Shown here: piece after piece, positions 54,782 through 63,952 of the stretch
Layout of the letters: each line of letters opens with the position of its first letter
How positions within the stretch are numbered: the stretch's first letter is position 1
From: Streptomyces griseiscabiei
Lineage (GTDB): Bacteria > Actinomycetota > Actinomycetes > Streptomycetales > Streptomycetaceae
DNA length: 64,000 nucleotides
NCBI RefSeq assembly: GCF_020010925.1
Contig: NZ_JAGJBZ010000003.1
Location: 310,001 to 374,000 of the forward strand
Direction of reading: 5' to 3'
The notes under the pieces: model-generated
Database searches by the model: none
What the model saw: the letters and a program-made list of their open reading frames with translations, nothing else
What the model was told of the DNA's origin: nothing
Translations under genes and position numbers: made by a program

Positions 54782-56143
54782 CTACACCGTGTGTTCGTCC
54801 GCCACGGACAGGGCCGCGTCCAGGGCGGCGAGGCCCTCCTTGGCCTCGGCTTCGGTGATGTTGCACGGGGGGACGACATGGGTGCGGTTCATGTTGATGA
54901 AGGGCCACAGACCGTTCGCCCTGGCGGCGGCGCCGAAGGCGAGCATGGGGGCGCCTGCCTCGCCGGTCGCGTTGTAGGGGACGAGGGGTTCGCGGGTCTC
55001 CTTGTTCCGCACCAGCTCCAGGGCCCAGAACATGCCGGTGCCGCGCACCTCGCCGACGCAGGGGTGCCGGGCGGCGAGGTCATGGAGGGCGGGCCCGACG
55101 AGGGAGGCGCCGAGGGAGGCGGCGTGGGTGACGACCCCCTCCTCCGCCATGACCTCGATCGTCGCCACGGCGGCGGCGCAGGCCAGCGGGTGGCCGGAGT
55201 ACGTCAGACCGCCGGGGTAGGGGCGGCGGGCGAAGGTCTCGGCGATCGCGGGGGAGATGGCGACACCGCCGAGGGGGACATAGCCGGAGTTCACACCCTT
55301 GGCGAAGGTCATCAGATCGGGTACGACGTCGAAGAGGTCGGCGGCGAACCAGGTGCCGGTCCGGCCGAAGCCCGCCATCACCTCGTCCAGCACGAACACG
55401 ATTCCGTACTTGTCGCACAGCTCCCGGACGCCGGCCAGATAGCCCGGCGGCGGGACCATGATCCCGGCGGTGCCCGGGACGGTCTCCAGGATGATCGCGG
55501 CGATCGTCTGCGGCCCCTCGAAGACGATCGTCGTCTCCAGGTGCTCCAGCGCGCGGGCGCACTCCTGTTCCTCCGTCTCCGCGTGGAAACGGGTGCGGTA
55601 GAGGAACGGCGCCCAGAAGTGCACGACCCCCGCCGTGCCGGTGTCCGAGGCCCAGCGGCGCGGGTCGCCCGTGAGGTTCACGGCCTGCTGGGTGCCGCCG
55701 TGGTACGAGCGGTACGCGGCGAGGACCTTGGGGCGGCCGGTGTGCAGCCGGGCCATGCGGGTGGCGTGCTCGACCGCGTCGGCGCCGCCGTTGGTGAAGA
55801 AGATCTTGTCGAGGTCGCCGGGAGTGCGTTCCGCGATGAGCCGGGCCGCCTCCGAGCGGGCCTCGATCGCGAACGCCGGGGCGAAGGTCGTCATCGTGGC
55901 GGCCTGCTCCTGGATGGCCGCGACGACCTTCGGGTGCTGGTAGCCGATGTTCGTGTAGACGAGGCCGCTGGTGAAGTCGAGGTAGCGGTTGCCGTCGTAG
56001 TCCCAGAAGTACGAGCCCTCGGCGCCGGCGACGGGGAGGGGGTCGATGAGGTCCTGGGCGGACCAGGAGTGGAAGACGTGGGCGCGGTCGGTGGCCTTCA
56101 CGGTGGCGCCGGTGGCAGGGCTGGGGGCCGGGTGAGGGGTCAT
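54782..56143 (-). CDS. Class III PLP aminotransferase (omega-amino-acid type)
   Basis: A 453-residue enzyme moving an amino group from an omega-amino acid, amine or taurine-like donor to pyruvate or 2-oxoglutarate. HVFHSWSAQDLIDPLPVAGA and SYFWDYDGNRYLDFTSGLVY open the fold; FFTNGGADAVEHATRMARLH binds PLP phosphate; VFVLDEVMAGFGRTGTWFA carries the Asp for the pyridine N; the PLP lysine is in LMTFAKGVNSGYVPLGG. No strong ribosome site precedes the ATG. Substrate specificity unknown. A putative GntR regulator follows. Confidence 0.9.
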   Translation of the reverse strand: MTPHPAPSPATGATVKATDRAHVFHSWSAQDLIDPLPVAGAEGSYFWDYDGNRYLDFTSGLVYTNIGYQHPKVVAAIQEQAATMTTFAPAFAIEARSEAARLIAERTPGDLDKIFFTNGGADAVEHATRMARLHTGRPKVLAAYRSYHGGTQQAVNLTGDPRRWASDTGTAGVVHFWAPFLYRTRFHAETEEQECARALEHLETTIVFEGPQTIAAIILETVPGTAGIMVPPPGYLAGVRELCDKYGIVFVLDEVMAGFGRTGTWFAADLFDVVPDLMTFAKGVNSGYVPLGGVAISPAIAETFARRPYPGGLTYSGHPLACAAAVATIEVMAEEGVVTHAASLGASLVGPALHDLAARHPCVGEVRGTGMFWALELVRNKETREPLVPYNATGEAGAPMLAFGAAARANGLWPFINMNRTHVVPPCNITEAEAKEGLAALDAALSVADEHTV

Positions 56144-56251
56144 GGGGTGAGGCTAGGGGTGGGGTGCGGGGGGCGGATATCGGCGGTTTGTCAGCGTGCG
56201 GCTGCTCGGGCGCGACAGTGTGTCGCCCCCGTGGGGGGTGCGATGTCGGGT

Positions 56252-56388
56252 GCGGGTCCGGTGGGGGCTGGTCGCGCAGTTCCCCGCGCCCCTGAAAAGC
56301 GGGGCTGCGCCCCTGCTTTTCGGCCCGAAAGGGCCGTAGGCCCTTGAGGGGCGCGGGGAACTGCGCGAGAAGCCCCCACCGGACCCGC
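56252..56388. repeat. Dispersed intergenic inverted repeat, copy 3
   Basis: Two 42-base arms (left begins GCGGGTCCGGTGGGGGCTGG, right ends AGCCCCCACCGGACCCGC) are complementary except at two bases, around an inner hairpin containing CTGCTTTTCGGCC. The same core GGGGAACTGCGCGA occurs in copies 1 and 4. Confidence 0.85.
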
Positions 56389-56411
56389 GGACGACCGACC
56401 CCCTCACTCTA

Positions 56412-56448
56412 TTGACAGCATGCTGTCGAGATGGCAGTCTGCTGTCAT
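56412..56448 (+). promoter_or_regulatory. Promoter/operator of the DJ-1-MarR operon
   Basis: TTGACA at 56412 overlaps the perfect palindrome GACAGCATGCTGTC (56414-56427), and a second, imperfect palindrome (ATGGCAGTCTGCTGTCAT, 56431-56448) lies four bases further. Likely the MarR protein encoded in the same operon binds here and autoregulates. Confidence 0.7.
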
Positions 56449-56477
56449 AAGGATCGGCGGAAACCGCAGGAGGAACC

Positions 56478-57089
56478 ATGAGCGACCACAAGCCCGTGCA
56501 TCTCGCCGTCTACGACACCTACGCGGACTGGGAGACGGGGCACACGACCGCATGGCTCGCGCGGAACGGCTACGACGTCCGGACGGTCGGGGCGGGCCCG
56601 GACGGTGTGCGCACCCTCGCGGGGATGCGCATCCTGCCGGACGACACGCTCGCGGCGCTGCGGCCCGAGGAGAGCTCGCTGCTGATCCTCACGGGGGCGG
56701 ATCTGTGGGACGCGGGTGACGACCTCGCACCGTTCGCCAGGAAGGCGCGCGAGTTCCTGGCCGCCGGCGTGCCCGTCGCCGCGATCTGCGGGGCGACCGC
56801 CGGGCTCGCGCGGGAGGGGCTGCTGGACGACCGGGAGCACACCAGCGCGGCCCCCTTCTATCTCGCCGCCACCGGATACGCGGGCGGTGAGCGGTACATG
56901 GACGCGGACGCCGTGACCGACGCGTCCGGGCTGCTCGTCACCGCCGGGCCCACCGAACCCGTCGCCCTCGCCCGTGAGGTCTTCCGGCTGCTCGGTGTGT
57001 ACGAGGGAGAGGTTCTCGACGCCTGGTACCGGCTCTTCCACGACTCGGACGCGGAGGCGTACGCCGTGCTGGAGGCGGCGGGACAGTGA
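56478..57089 (+). CDS. DJ-1/PfpI-family (glutamine-amidotransferase-like) protein
   Basis: A 203-residue alpha/beta protein. The Cys nucleophile elbow is VAAICGATAGLAREGL, with Glu candidates in HLAVYDTYADWETGHTTAW; the fold runs VRTVGAGPDGVRTLAGMRIL, LLILTGADLWDAG. Related proteins act as chaperones, isonitrile hydratases, glyoxalases or proteases; which applies here cannot be told. The MarR gene overlaps its end (GTGA), so the substrate may be the MarR inducer. Confidence 0.88.
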   Translation: MSDHKPVHLAVYDTYADWETGHTTAWLARNGYDVRTVGAGPDGVRTLAGMRILPDDTLAALRPEESSLLILTGADLWDAGDDLAPFARKAREFLAAGVPVAAICGATAGLAREGLLDDREHTSAAPFYLAATGYAGGERYMDADAVTDASGLLVTAGPTEPVALAREVFRLLGVYEGEVLDAWYRLFHDSDAEAYAVLEAAGQ

Positions 57090-57613
57090 GCCGGGAGAAG
57101 CAGGAACAGCGGGAGCAACAGCAGCAGGAGCGGCAGAAGCAGCAGGATCTTCTCAGCCGGGCCGCGCTCGGGGTGTTCCGGCTGAACGGGCAGTTCCTTT
57201 CCGTGGCCGACGAGTTGGCGCGTCCGGCGGGCCTGACCGCCGCCTGGTGGCAGGTGCTGGGCGCGGTGCTGCCCGAGCCGCTGCCCGTCGCCGGGGTGGC
57301 CCGGGTCATGGGCATCACCCGGCAGAGCGTGCAGCGGGTCGCCGACCTCCTCGTCGGCAAGGGGCTCGCCGTGTACGTGCCGAACCCGGCCCACCGCCGC
57401 GCCAAGCTCCTCGCCCCGACCCCCGCCGGGCGCGCCGCGATCGCGGAGATCGAGCCCGGCCACGCCGCCCTGGCCGCCCGGCTGACGGAGGCGCTGGGGG
57501 AGGAGGGGTTCGCGGCGGCCGTACAGGCGTTCGAACGGCTGTCGGGCGCCCTGGACGGTCTCGCGGCGGCACAGGGGGACGGCGGGGCGCCCGCCGCTGT
57601 TACGGAACCGTAG
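57086..57613 (+). CDS. MarR-family transcriptional regulator
   Basis: A 175-residue winged-helix repressor. An unusual Gln/Glu/Arg-rich N-terminal helix (MSREKQEQREQQQQERQKQQ) precedes the domain LLSRAALGVFRLNGQFLSVA; HTH and recognition helix: LPVAGVARVMGITRQSVQRV ADLLVGKGL; wing: VPNPAHRRAKLLAPTPAGRA; C-terminal dimer helices to EAFERLSGAL-like residues. Cotranscribed with the DJ-1 gene and probably represses it through the palindromes at 56.41 kb. Confidence 0.9.
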   Translation: MSREKQEQREQQQQERQKQQDLLSRAALGVFRLNGQFLSVADELARPAGLTAAWWQVLGAVLPEPLPVAGVARVMGITRQSVQRVADLLVGKGLAVYVPNPAHRRAKLLAPTPAGRAAIAEIEPGHAALAARLTEALGEEGFAAAVQAFERLSGALDGLAAAQGDGGAPAAVTEP

Positions 57614-57756
57614 ACACCGGTCCATCCGCCTCTTCTCACGGCCGCACTACGATCGGTCCGTTGCGCACGTACACGACGTACCCGTACGTACGCGTACACA
57701 TACGGATCGTGTCGTGTCGTGCGCAGGGGTGGCGCGGGGAAGACGGGGGCGTGGCG

Positions 57757-60078
57757 ATGGAGAAGCTCGGGGCCGGGGATCCACAGAGGATCGGGGCGTA
57801 CCGGCTGCTCGCGCGGCTGGGGGCCGGCGGGATGGGCAACGTGTACCTGGCCCGCTCCGAGCGCGGCCGTACCGTCGCCGTGAAGCTGGTGCGTCAGGAA
57901 CTGGCGGAGCAGGAGGAGTTCCGGGCGCGGTTCCGGCAGGAGGTGCGGGCCGCGCGGCAGGTGGGCGGGTACTGGACCGCGCCCGTGCTGGACGCGGACA
58001 CCGAGGCGGGCATCCCGTGGGTCGCCACCGGATACGTCGCCGGGCCCTCCCTCCAGGCCGTCGTCGGCCGGGACCACGGGGCGCTGCCCGAGCGGTCCGT
58101 ACGCATCCTCGCGGCGGGGCTCGCGCACGCGCTGGAGGACATCCACGCGGCCGGACTCATCCACCGGGACCTCAAGCCGTCCAATGTGCTGGTGACCATC
58201 GACGGGCCGCGCGTCATCGACTTCGGGATCGCGCGGGCGCTGGAGACCGTCACGGACGGCGGGCTCACCCGGACCGGCGCGCTCGTCGGTTCGCCGGGCT
58301 TCATGGCACCCGAGCAGGTGCGCGGCGACCGGATCACCTCCGCCTGCGACGTCTTCTGCCTCGGCTCGGTCCTCTCCTACGCCGCCACCGGCAACCTCCC
58401 CTTCGGCGCCGCCAACTCCGGTGTCCACGCCCTGATGTTCCGCATCGCCGAGGAGGAACCGGACCTGGAGGGGCTGCCGGAGGGCCTGTACGACATCGTC
58501 CGCGACTGCCTCCGCAAGGACCCCGCCGCCCGTCCCACCCTCGCCCAGATCCTCCAGCGCACCGGCGCCGAGGACACGGTCTTCGCGGGCCGCTCCCGCG
58601 ACCCCTGGCTGCCGAGCGCGCTGGTGGCCCAACTGGGGCGGCACGCCGTGCAGTTGCTGGAGGTGGAGGATCCGGAGGAGTCCGGGGGGCCGGGGGAGCC
58701 CGGCGGATCGGGGGAGCCGGCGGGCGCCGCGGGTGTCGCCGCCGCGGGTGGTCCGGCGGCGGCTTCGGGTGACGCGAGCCCGTCACCGTCGGCTTCCGTG
58801 GACCCGGCCGGTCCTGCCTCCGGCACCCCGTCCCCGTCCACGCCCGCACCCACGCCCGCACCCACGCCCGCATCCGCTTCCGCTTCTGCGATGCCGCCCG
58901 TTCCCGCCGGGCCGCCGCCGTCGACCCCGCCCGTGTATCCGCTGGGCGATCCCAGTTCTCCGTACGGTGGTTCGGGGGCACCGGCCGGTGCATCGCAGGC
59001 GGGTGGGGCGGGTGCCCCTCCCGGCGGTGCCGCGCCCCCGTCCGAGCACCCGGCCGCCGCGCCCGAGGGGGCCGGACCGCCGCCGCCGGGAGCGCCCGGG
59101 GCCTCGTCGCTCGACCGGATGCCGACGCAGGTCGTCGGGGCGGAGGGAGCGCCGCCGCCGCCCACCGCTCCGCCGGGGCCCGTACCCGGCGGACCCGGTG
59201 CCGCGCCCGCCGGGTACGGCTTCCCTCCGCCGTACACCCAGCAGCCGGCCGGTGGCGGATACGGGCAGCAGCCCCCCGCCTCCGGCTACCCGCAGCACCC
59301 CGGCGGCACCGCCCCCGGCTACGGCTACCCGTACAGCGCGCCGCAGGCGCCGTACGGGCAGGGGCCCTACGGCGGTGGGCCGGGCCCCGGAGGAGCCACC
59401 GGGACGGGGCTGGGAGCGACCCCGCCGTACGGCCCCGAACCTGTCTACGGACCCGACCCGAACTACGGGCCCGGGGCGGGCCCCGAACCCGCGCGCGGCA
59501 ACCGCCGCTCCTCCGCGCTGCTCGTCGTCGTCGCGCTGGTGGTCGCGCTCGGCGCCGGCGGCACGGTGTACGCGTTGATGAAGAAGGGGGGCGACGGAGG
59601 GAAGGAGGACGACGCGAAGGGCGGTAGGGCGACCAGCGCGCCGCGGACCCTGGAACCGACCGGCGAACAGCCGACGGATCCGGAGACCTCGCCGGACCCC
59701 ACCACCGAGTCGCCCGACGCGGGCCCGATCCCGGCGGACTTCCTCGGCACCTGGGACGCCACCCTCGACGGCTCCGGCGGCGGGAACACCCGTCAACTCG
59801 TCATCCAGCAGGGCGAGGTCGGCGACACCGTGCTCTCCCTCACGGCGGACGGCCCGCTCGACGGCGGCGGGACGTACCACTGCGTGTTCGAGGCCGCGCT
59901 GACGGACGAACCGGACGACGACGGCCCGTTGGAGATCGGCCCCTCGACCGTCACCACCGGCGAACCGGCCGCCTCCTGCTCCCCCGGCGCCGCCACCACC
60001 GTCACCCTCCTGCCCGACGGGCAACTGCGGCGCGTCGACACGGCGGGGAAGTCGGTGACGTACACGAAGACCGACTGA
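57757..60078 (+). CDS. Transmembrane Ser/Thr protein kinase (PASTA-less, PknB-like)
   Basis: A 773-residue Hanks-type kinase. The kinase domain covers residues 10-265: LGAGGMGNVYLARSERGRTV AVKL (Gly loop and Lys), catalytic LIHRDLKPSNVLVTIDGPRV IDFGIARAL, activation end GSPGFMAPEQVRGDRI. A linker of about 320 residues is extremely rich in Pro, Gly, Ala and Ser. One membrane helix (SALLVVVALVVALGAGGTVY) near residue 590 leads to an external domain of about 165 residues with two Cys and no PASTA repeat. ATG at 57757 with GGGGGC upstream. Ligand and targets unknown. Confidence 0.93.
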   Translation: MEKLGAGDPQRIGAYRLLARLGAGGMGNVYLARSERGRTVAVKLVRQELAEQEEFRARFRQEVRAARQVGGYWTAPVLDADTEAGIPWVATGYVAGPSLQAVVGRDHGALPERSVRILAAGLAHALEDIHAAGLIHRDLKPSNVLVTIDGPRVIDFGIARALETVTDGGLTRTGALVGSPGFMAPEQVRGDRITSACDVFCLGSVLSYAATGNLPFGAANSGVHALMFRIAEEEPDLEGLPEGLYDIVRDCLRKDPAARPTLAQILQRTGAEDTVFAGRSRDPWLPSALVAQLGRHAVQLLEVEDPEESGGPGEPGGSGEPAGAAGVAAAGGPAAASGDASPSPSASVDPAGPASGTPSPSTPAPTPAPTPASASASAMPPVPAGPPPSTPPVYPLGDPSSPYGGSGAPAGASQAGGAGAPPGGAAPPSEHPAAAPEGAGPPPPGAPGASSLDRMPTQVVGAEGAPPPPTAPPGPVPGGPGAAPAGYGFPPPYTQQPAGGGYGQQPPASGYPQHPGGTAPGYGYPYSAPQAPYGQGPYGGGPGPGGATGTGLGATPPYGPEPVYGPDPNYGPGAGPEPARGNRRSSALLVVVALVVALGAGGTVYALMKKGGDGGKEDDAKGGRATSAPRTLEPTGEQPTDPETSPDPTTESPDAGPIPADFLGTWDATLDGSGGGNTRQLVIQQGEVGDTVLSLTADGPLDGGGTYHCVFEAALTDEPDDDGPLEIGPSTVTTGEPAASCSPGAATTVTLLPDGQLRRVDTAGKSVTYTKTD

Positions 60079-60161
60079 CCTCCGGGGGCGCGGGGTTCGT
60101 CGGCGGGCAGCGGGCGCGCCGTGGTCGCTCGCGCGGTCCCTCGCGTCCCTCAGAAGCTCAG

Positions 60162-60210
60162 CCCTGCTTTTCAGGGGTGCGGGGAACTGCGCGACCAGCC
60201 CCCACCCACC
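60162..60210. repeat. Dispersed intergenic repeat, partial copy 4
   Basis: CCCTGCTTTTCAGGGGTGCG followed by GGGGAACTGCGCGACCAGCC and CCCACC corresponds to the right arm of the full copies; only one arm is kept. Confidence 0.78.
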
Positions 60211-60267
60211 CGCACCCTCCGACGAATCCCGCACCCCCGACCGCTACCGAGCCCCCTACCGAGCCCG

Positions 60268-61035
60268 CTACCTAGCCTCCGGCGGCCGCTGCCGGGGCAT
60301 GTTCGGCCGAGCCCCCGGCGGCAGCGGGATCCGTCCGTTCATCCCCACCTCTGGCCGGGCGACCACACCCCCCACCTGCACCCCCAGCGGCGCGGGACCC
60401 GCCCGGAACTCGACCATCCAGTCCGCCGTCTCCGCCCGCACCAATTCCGTCACGTCCTCGGAGAACCTCCGCAGGACGCCGAGGCACCGCTCAGCCGCCT
60501 CCCCGGCCGTCCCCTCCGCAGGGCCCAGCACCTCCCGCGCGCTCTCGGACGCCCAGTCGAACCGCAGGACCTGCAGCCGCCGCTGCACCGCCTGGGCCGT
60601 GGCGACATCCCGCATCCATCCGGACGTGACCCCGAAGAACCGATCCACCGCGACACAGGCGGCACAGGACAGCAGCGCGAGGTACCCCCAGGGCGCCACC
60701 CCGCCCACCGCCCCGGTGAGGTCGAGCAACGGCAGTGCCGCCCCGGCGAGCGCCCCCGCCGCCGCCCCGATCCGCAGCACGCGCGCCACCGTCCGTTTCC
60801 ACACCCGGTCCGCGAGATACCACGCGGCGGTCTCCAGGGCCGCCCGCTCGACCCAGTGGTACAGCTCCTCCAGCCGCTCGGCCGGCGCCCCCCAGTCCCC
60901 TTGCGGAAACGGCCGCCCGGTCAGGTCCCCCACCCACGGCCCGGTCCCCGGCACCCATGGCTCCGCCCACAGCCCGGACCCCTCACCCCGCCCGTCCTGG
61001 GGTCCCCCCTCGGGCTGCATCTCCGGCTGGCTCAC
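60268..61035 (-). CDS. Predicted SLATT-type two-helix membrane protein
   Basis: A 255-residue protein starting at GTG with GGGAGTG upstream. After a disordered, Gly/Pro/Trp-rich N-terminus (1-45), a helix EELYHWVERAALETAAWYLA leads into two membrane segments (VLRIGAAAGALAGAALPLLD and PWGYLALLSCAACVAVDRFF) and a long amphipathic helix ATAQAVQRRLQVLRFDWASE. This is the SLATT layout, whose members are thought to act as pore effectors in nucleotide-signalled defence systems. No nucleotide cyclase, SLOG or NUDIX partner is adjacent here. The match is by layout only. Confidence 0.65.
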   Translation of the reverse strand: MSQPEMQPEGGPQDGRGEGSGLWAEPWVPGTGPWVGDLTGRPFPQGDWGAPAERLEELYHWVERAALETAAWYLADRVWKRTVARVLRIGAAAGALAGAALPLLDLTGAVGGVAPWGYLALLSCAACVAVDRFFGVTSGWMRDVATAQAVQRRLQVLRFDWASESAREVLGPAEGTAGEAAERCLGVLRRFSEDVTELVRAETADWMVEFRAGPAPLGVQVGGVVARPEVGMNGRIPLPPGARPNMPRQRPPEAR

Positions 61036-61313
61036 CCGGCACTCCCTACGTACGTACGGCGCTCACGCACCACCCTGACGCGGCCGGACCCTTCCTACCG
61101 CCCAATGGGTGGCGAAGATGGTGTTTTCACCGCTTTTCCCCTGGAAGATGCCCTTGATCAGGTATACGAATCCCCGGCCGACTCACTCGAAAGAGTGGCC
61201 CGGCGCGGGCCGGGCCGACCACGTAGGCTCGTGGCGACCGGAATAGAGAAGTGAAGTACAGACGTACCCCCAGACGTACCCGCAGACATATCCGTACTCA
61301 CGAGGAGCCGAAC

Positions 61314-61658
61314 GTGATCCCCGGTGGTGGCCAGCCCAACATGCAGCAGCTGCTCCAGCAGGCCCAGAAGATGCAGCAGGACCTGGCGAGGGCACAGGAG
61401 GAGCTCGCGCGGACGGAGGTCGACGGGCAGGCGGGCGGCGGCCTGGTGAGGGCCACGGTCAACGGCTCCGGCGAGCTGCGCGGTCTGAAGATCGACCCCA
61501 AGGCGGTGGACCCGGAGGACACCGAGACCCTCGCCGACCTGATCGTCGCGGCCGTCCAGGCGGCCAACGAGAACGCCCAGACCCTCCAGCAGCAGAAGCT
61601 GGGCCCCCTCGCCCAGGGTCTCGGCGGCGGCGCGGGCATTCCCGGCCTGCCGTTCTGA
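61314..61658 (+). CDS. ybaB: YbaB/EbfC-family nucleoid-associated protein
   Basis: A 114-residue DNA-binding protein, conserved directly upstream of recR in most bacteria. GTG start behind [25 protein letters not shown] is the N-terminal helix, followed by the beta hairpin [20 protein letters not shown] and the helix [20 protein letters not shown]; the tail is Gly/Gln-rich ([11 protein letters not shown]). Acts as a dimer on DNA. The recR start lies 110 bases downstream. Confidence 0.94.
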   Translation: MIPGGGQPNMQQLLQQAQKMQQDLARAQEELARTEVDGQAGGGLVRATVNGSGELRGLKIDPKAVDPEDTETLADLIVAAVQAANENAQTLQQQKLGPLAQGLGGGAGIPGLPF

Positions 61659-61768
61659 GCACCTCCGCGACCCCCCTCTGAGCCCATCCGTGCCCCGTAC
61701 CGCCTTCCTCGGAGCGGCGGCGGCCGACTACGGTACGTACGGAAAGACACCAGGAAGGACGGCAGTCC

Positions 61769-62368
61769 GTGTACGAAGGCGTGGTCCAGGACCTCATCGA
61801 CGAGTTGGGGCGGCTGCCCGGCGTCGGTCCCAAGAGCGCGCAGCGGATCGCCTTCCACATCCTGCAGGCGGAGCCGACGGACGTACGGCGCCTCGCGCAG
61901 GCCCTCCTCGAAGTGAAGGCGAAAGTCCGTTTCTGCGCGACCTGCGGAAATGTGGCGCAGGAGGAGCTGTGCGGCATCTGCCGCGACCCGCGCCGGGACG
62001 TCTCGGTCATCTGTGTCGTGGAGGAACCGAAGGACGTCGTCGCGATCGAACGCACGCGCGAATTCCGGGGCCGGTACCACGTGCTCGGCGGCGCGATCAG
62101 CCCCATCGAGGGCGTCGGCCCCGACGATCTGCGCATACGGGAGCTGCTGACCCGGCTGGCCGACGGGACGGTCACCGAGCTGATCCTGGCCACGGACCCC
62201 AATCTGGAAGGCGAGGCCACGGCCACGTACCTCGCCCGCATGATCAAACCCATGGGCCTCAAGGTCACCCGCCTGGCCAGCGGCCTCCCGGTGGGTGGCG
62301 ACCTGGAATACGCGGACGAGGTGACTCTCGGCCGCGCCTTCGAGGGGAGACGATTGCTGGATGTCTGA
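61769..62368 (+). CDS. recR: Recombination mediator protein RecR
   Basis: A 199-residue protein that, with RecO and RecF, loads RecA on gapped DNA. GTG start. N-terminal helix-hairpin-helix [20 protein letters not shown], zinc site [16 protein letters not shown] (four Cys), Toprim domain with [16 protein letters not shown] and [20 protein letters not shown], and the C-terminal [20 protein letters not shown]. All key residues present. Overlaps the next gene by eight bases. Confidence 0.96.
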   Translation: MYEGVVQDLIDELGRLPGVGPKSAQRIAFHILQAEPTDVRRLAQALLEVKAKVRFCATCGNVAQEELCGICRDPRRDVSVICVVEEPKDVVAIERTREFRGRYHVLGGAISPIEGVGPDDLRIRELLTRLADGTVTELILATDPNLEGEATATYLARMIKPMGLKVTRLASGLPVGGDLEYADEVTLGRAFEGRRLLDV

Positions 62369-63026
62369 CGCCACGCTGCACGCGACGGACCTGAACCCGG
62401 ACGACTTCGCGGTCCAGATCGCGGACCAGATCGAGAGCTTCCTGGTCGCCGTCACCGAGGTGGCCAAGGGCGACGAGCCGGACTCGGCCGTCCCCTTCCT
62501 CCTCCTGGAGGTGTCCCAGCTGCTCCTGGCCGGCGGGCGCCTCGGCGCGCACGAGGACATCGTGCCGGACGAGCGCTACGAGCCCGACCCGGGTTTCGAA
62601 CCGGACGTGGACGAGTTGCGCGAACGCCTGGCCCTGATGCTCGACCCGGTCGACGTCTACTCCGAGGTCTTCGACCCCTACGAGCCCCGCAAGGCGCCGG
62701 TCCCGGCCCGTATCTCCGACGACCTCGCCGACGTCATCGCCGACCTCCGCCACGGCATGGTCCACTACCGCGCGGGCCGCACCACCGAGGCCCTGTGGTG
62801 GTGGCAGTTCTCCTACTTCTCCAACTGGGGCTCCACCGCCTCGGCCACCCTCCGCGCCCTGCAGTCCCTGGTCGCGCACGTCCGCCTCAACCAGCCCCTC
62901 GCCGAACTGGACGGTCTCGACACCGACCAGGAACTCATGGGCGACGAGACCCTGGAGTTCGAGGCGGGCCAGGTCATGGCCGAGGAGATCGCGGGACCGC
63001 TGGGGCTGGGCAGGAAGGTCACTTAG
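62361..63026 (+). CDS. DUF5063 family protein
   Basis: A 221-residue acidic helical protein of unknown function found downstream of recR in streptomycetes. [60 protein letters not shown] and [20 protein letters not shown] are the main blocks; the WWW motif is distinctive. It overlaps recR, so both are translated from one message; a role in recombination is possible by context only. Confidence 0.88.
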   Translation: MSDATLHATDLNPDDFAVQIADQIESFLVAVTEVAKGDEPDSAVPFLLLEVSQLLLAGGRLGAHEDIVPDERYEPDPGFEPDVDELRERLALMLDPVDVYSEVFDPYEPRKAPVPARISDDLADVIADLRHGMVHYRAGRTTEALWWWQFSYFSNWGSTASATLRALQSLVAHVRLNQPLAELDGLDTDQELMGDETLEFEAGQVMAEEIAGPLGLGRKVT

Positions 63027-63033
63027 CCGTCCG

Positions 63034-63056
63034 GGCCGGCTGTTCGGCAGCCGGCC
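63034..63056. terminator. Hairpin terminator after the recR operon
   Basis: GGCCGGCTG pairs with CAGCCGGCC (9 bp, 5-base loop) ten bases after the DUF5063 stop, between convergent genes. Confidence 0.65.
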
Positions 63057-63100
63057 GGTCCGGGACCGGGCCCCGTCCGACGCGGTGGGGTCCGTCCGCG

Positions 63101-63832
63101 TCACAGACCCTGGACCCCTTTCACGAGGGCGCTCGCCCCGCCCCCGAGCGCCAGCGCCAGTACGAGGAACCGCGCCCCCTTCTCCGGCACGCGTCCGGCC
63201 AGTTCCCGCCCCAGCAGCGCGCCCACCGCCATGGCGCCGGCCACGAGCGCCCACACGGACGGGCCGAGCCGGGGCACCCCGTTCGACGCCACGGACACGG
63301 CGTTGACGACGACCCCGTAGAACTGCGCGTTGGGCACGAACTCCCGTACGCTCCAGCCCGCGTTGACGGCGTAGAGGGAGACCGGTGGTCCGCCGACGGC
63401 CGCCGCCGCGTTCATGAACCCGCCGAGCGCACCGGCGGTGACAGCGCCCCCGGACCCGCGCAGCGCACGCACCCGGACCCCGCACATCACCACGACGACG
63501 GCCACGACGACGAGGGCGCCCGTCCCGGTCAGCAGCCAGGGCGCGGACAGCCGCCGGGCCACCCAGGTCCCGACGGGCACGGTGCACACGGCCGCGACGC
63601 ACAACGGCACCATCGTCCTCGTCCGCACCTGCCGCCATCCGTCGGCCAGCCCGACCGCGCAGATCACCCCGGCCGCGCAGTTGGCCAGCACGACCCCCTC
63701 GGCGGGCCCGAGCAGCAGCACGAGCGCGGGCACCGCGACCAGCGCGAACCCCATCCCGGTCAGCCACTGCACGGAGGAGCCGAGCAGCACGATCAGCACC
63801 AGCGGTACGTTCGCCGCCCACCCATCTGTCAC
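63101..63832 (-). CDS. TauE/SafE-family membrane permease
   Basis: A 243-residue membrane protein with about eight helices (PLVLIVLLGSSVQWLTGMGF, VAVPALVLLLGPAEGVVLAN, MVPLCVAAVCTVPVGTWVAR, LVVVAVVVVMCGVRV and others) and the duplicated half-repeat of the sulfite-exporter TauE/SafE family: GMGFALVAVP in the first half and GGFMNAAAAVGGPPVSLYAV in the second. It may move sulfite, sulfoacetate or another organic anion out of the cell. Transcribed alone, convergent with the recR operon. Confidence 0.88.
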   Translation of the reverse strand: MTDGWAANVPLVLIVLLGSSVQWLTGMGFALVAVPALVLLLGPAEGVVLANCAAGVICAVGLADGWRQVRTRTMVPLCVAAVCTVPVGTWVARRLSAPWLLTGTGALVVVAVVVVMCGVRVRALRGSGGAVTAGALGGFMNAAAAVGGPPVSLYAVNAGWSVREFVPNAQFYGVVVNAVSVASNGVPRLGPSVWALVAGAMAVGALLGRELAGRVPEKGARFLVLALALGGGASALVKGVQGL

Positions 63833-63952
63833 GAAGGGGCATCCTGCCGGGTGCGCCCCGCCCGGTGGAACACCGGGAACCGATCCCGGGCCGGTGATCC
63901 GTGCCCGGCGGTAACTCTCCCCGTGGGGACAGCCGTTCGCGACAATGCCCCC

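Larger units (their letters stand above)
56144..56477. other. Intergenic region with dispersed repeat and operators
   Basis: This divergent gap contains a complete copy of the dispersed inverted repeat and, next to the DJ-1 gene, two operator-like palindromes (both listed). No gene is supported. Confidence 0.6.
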
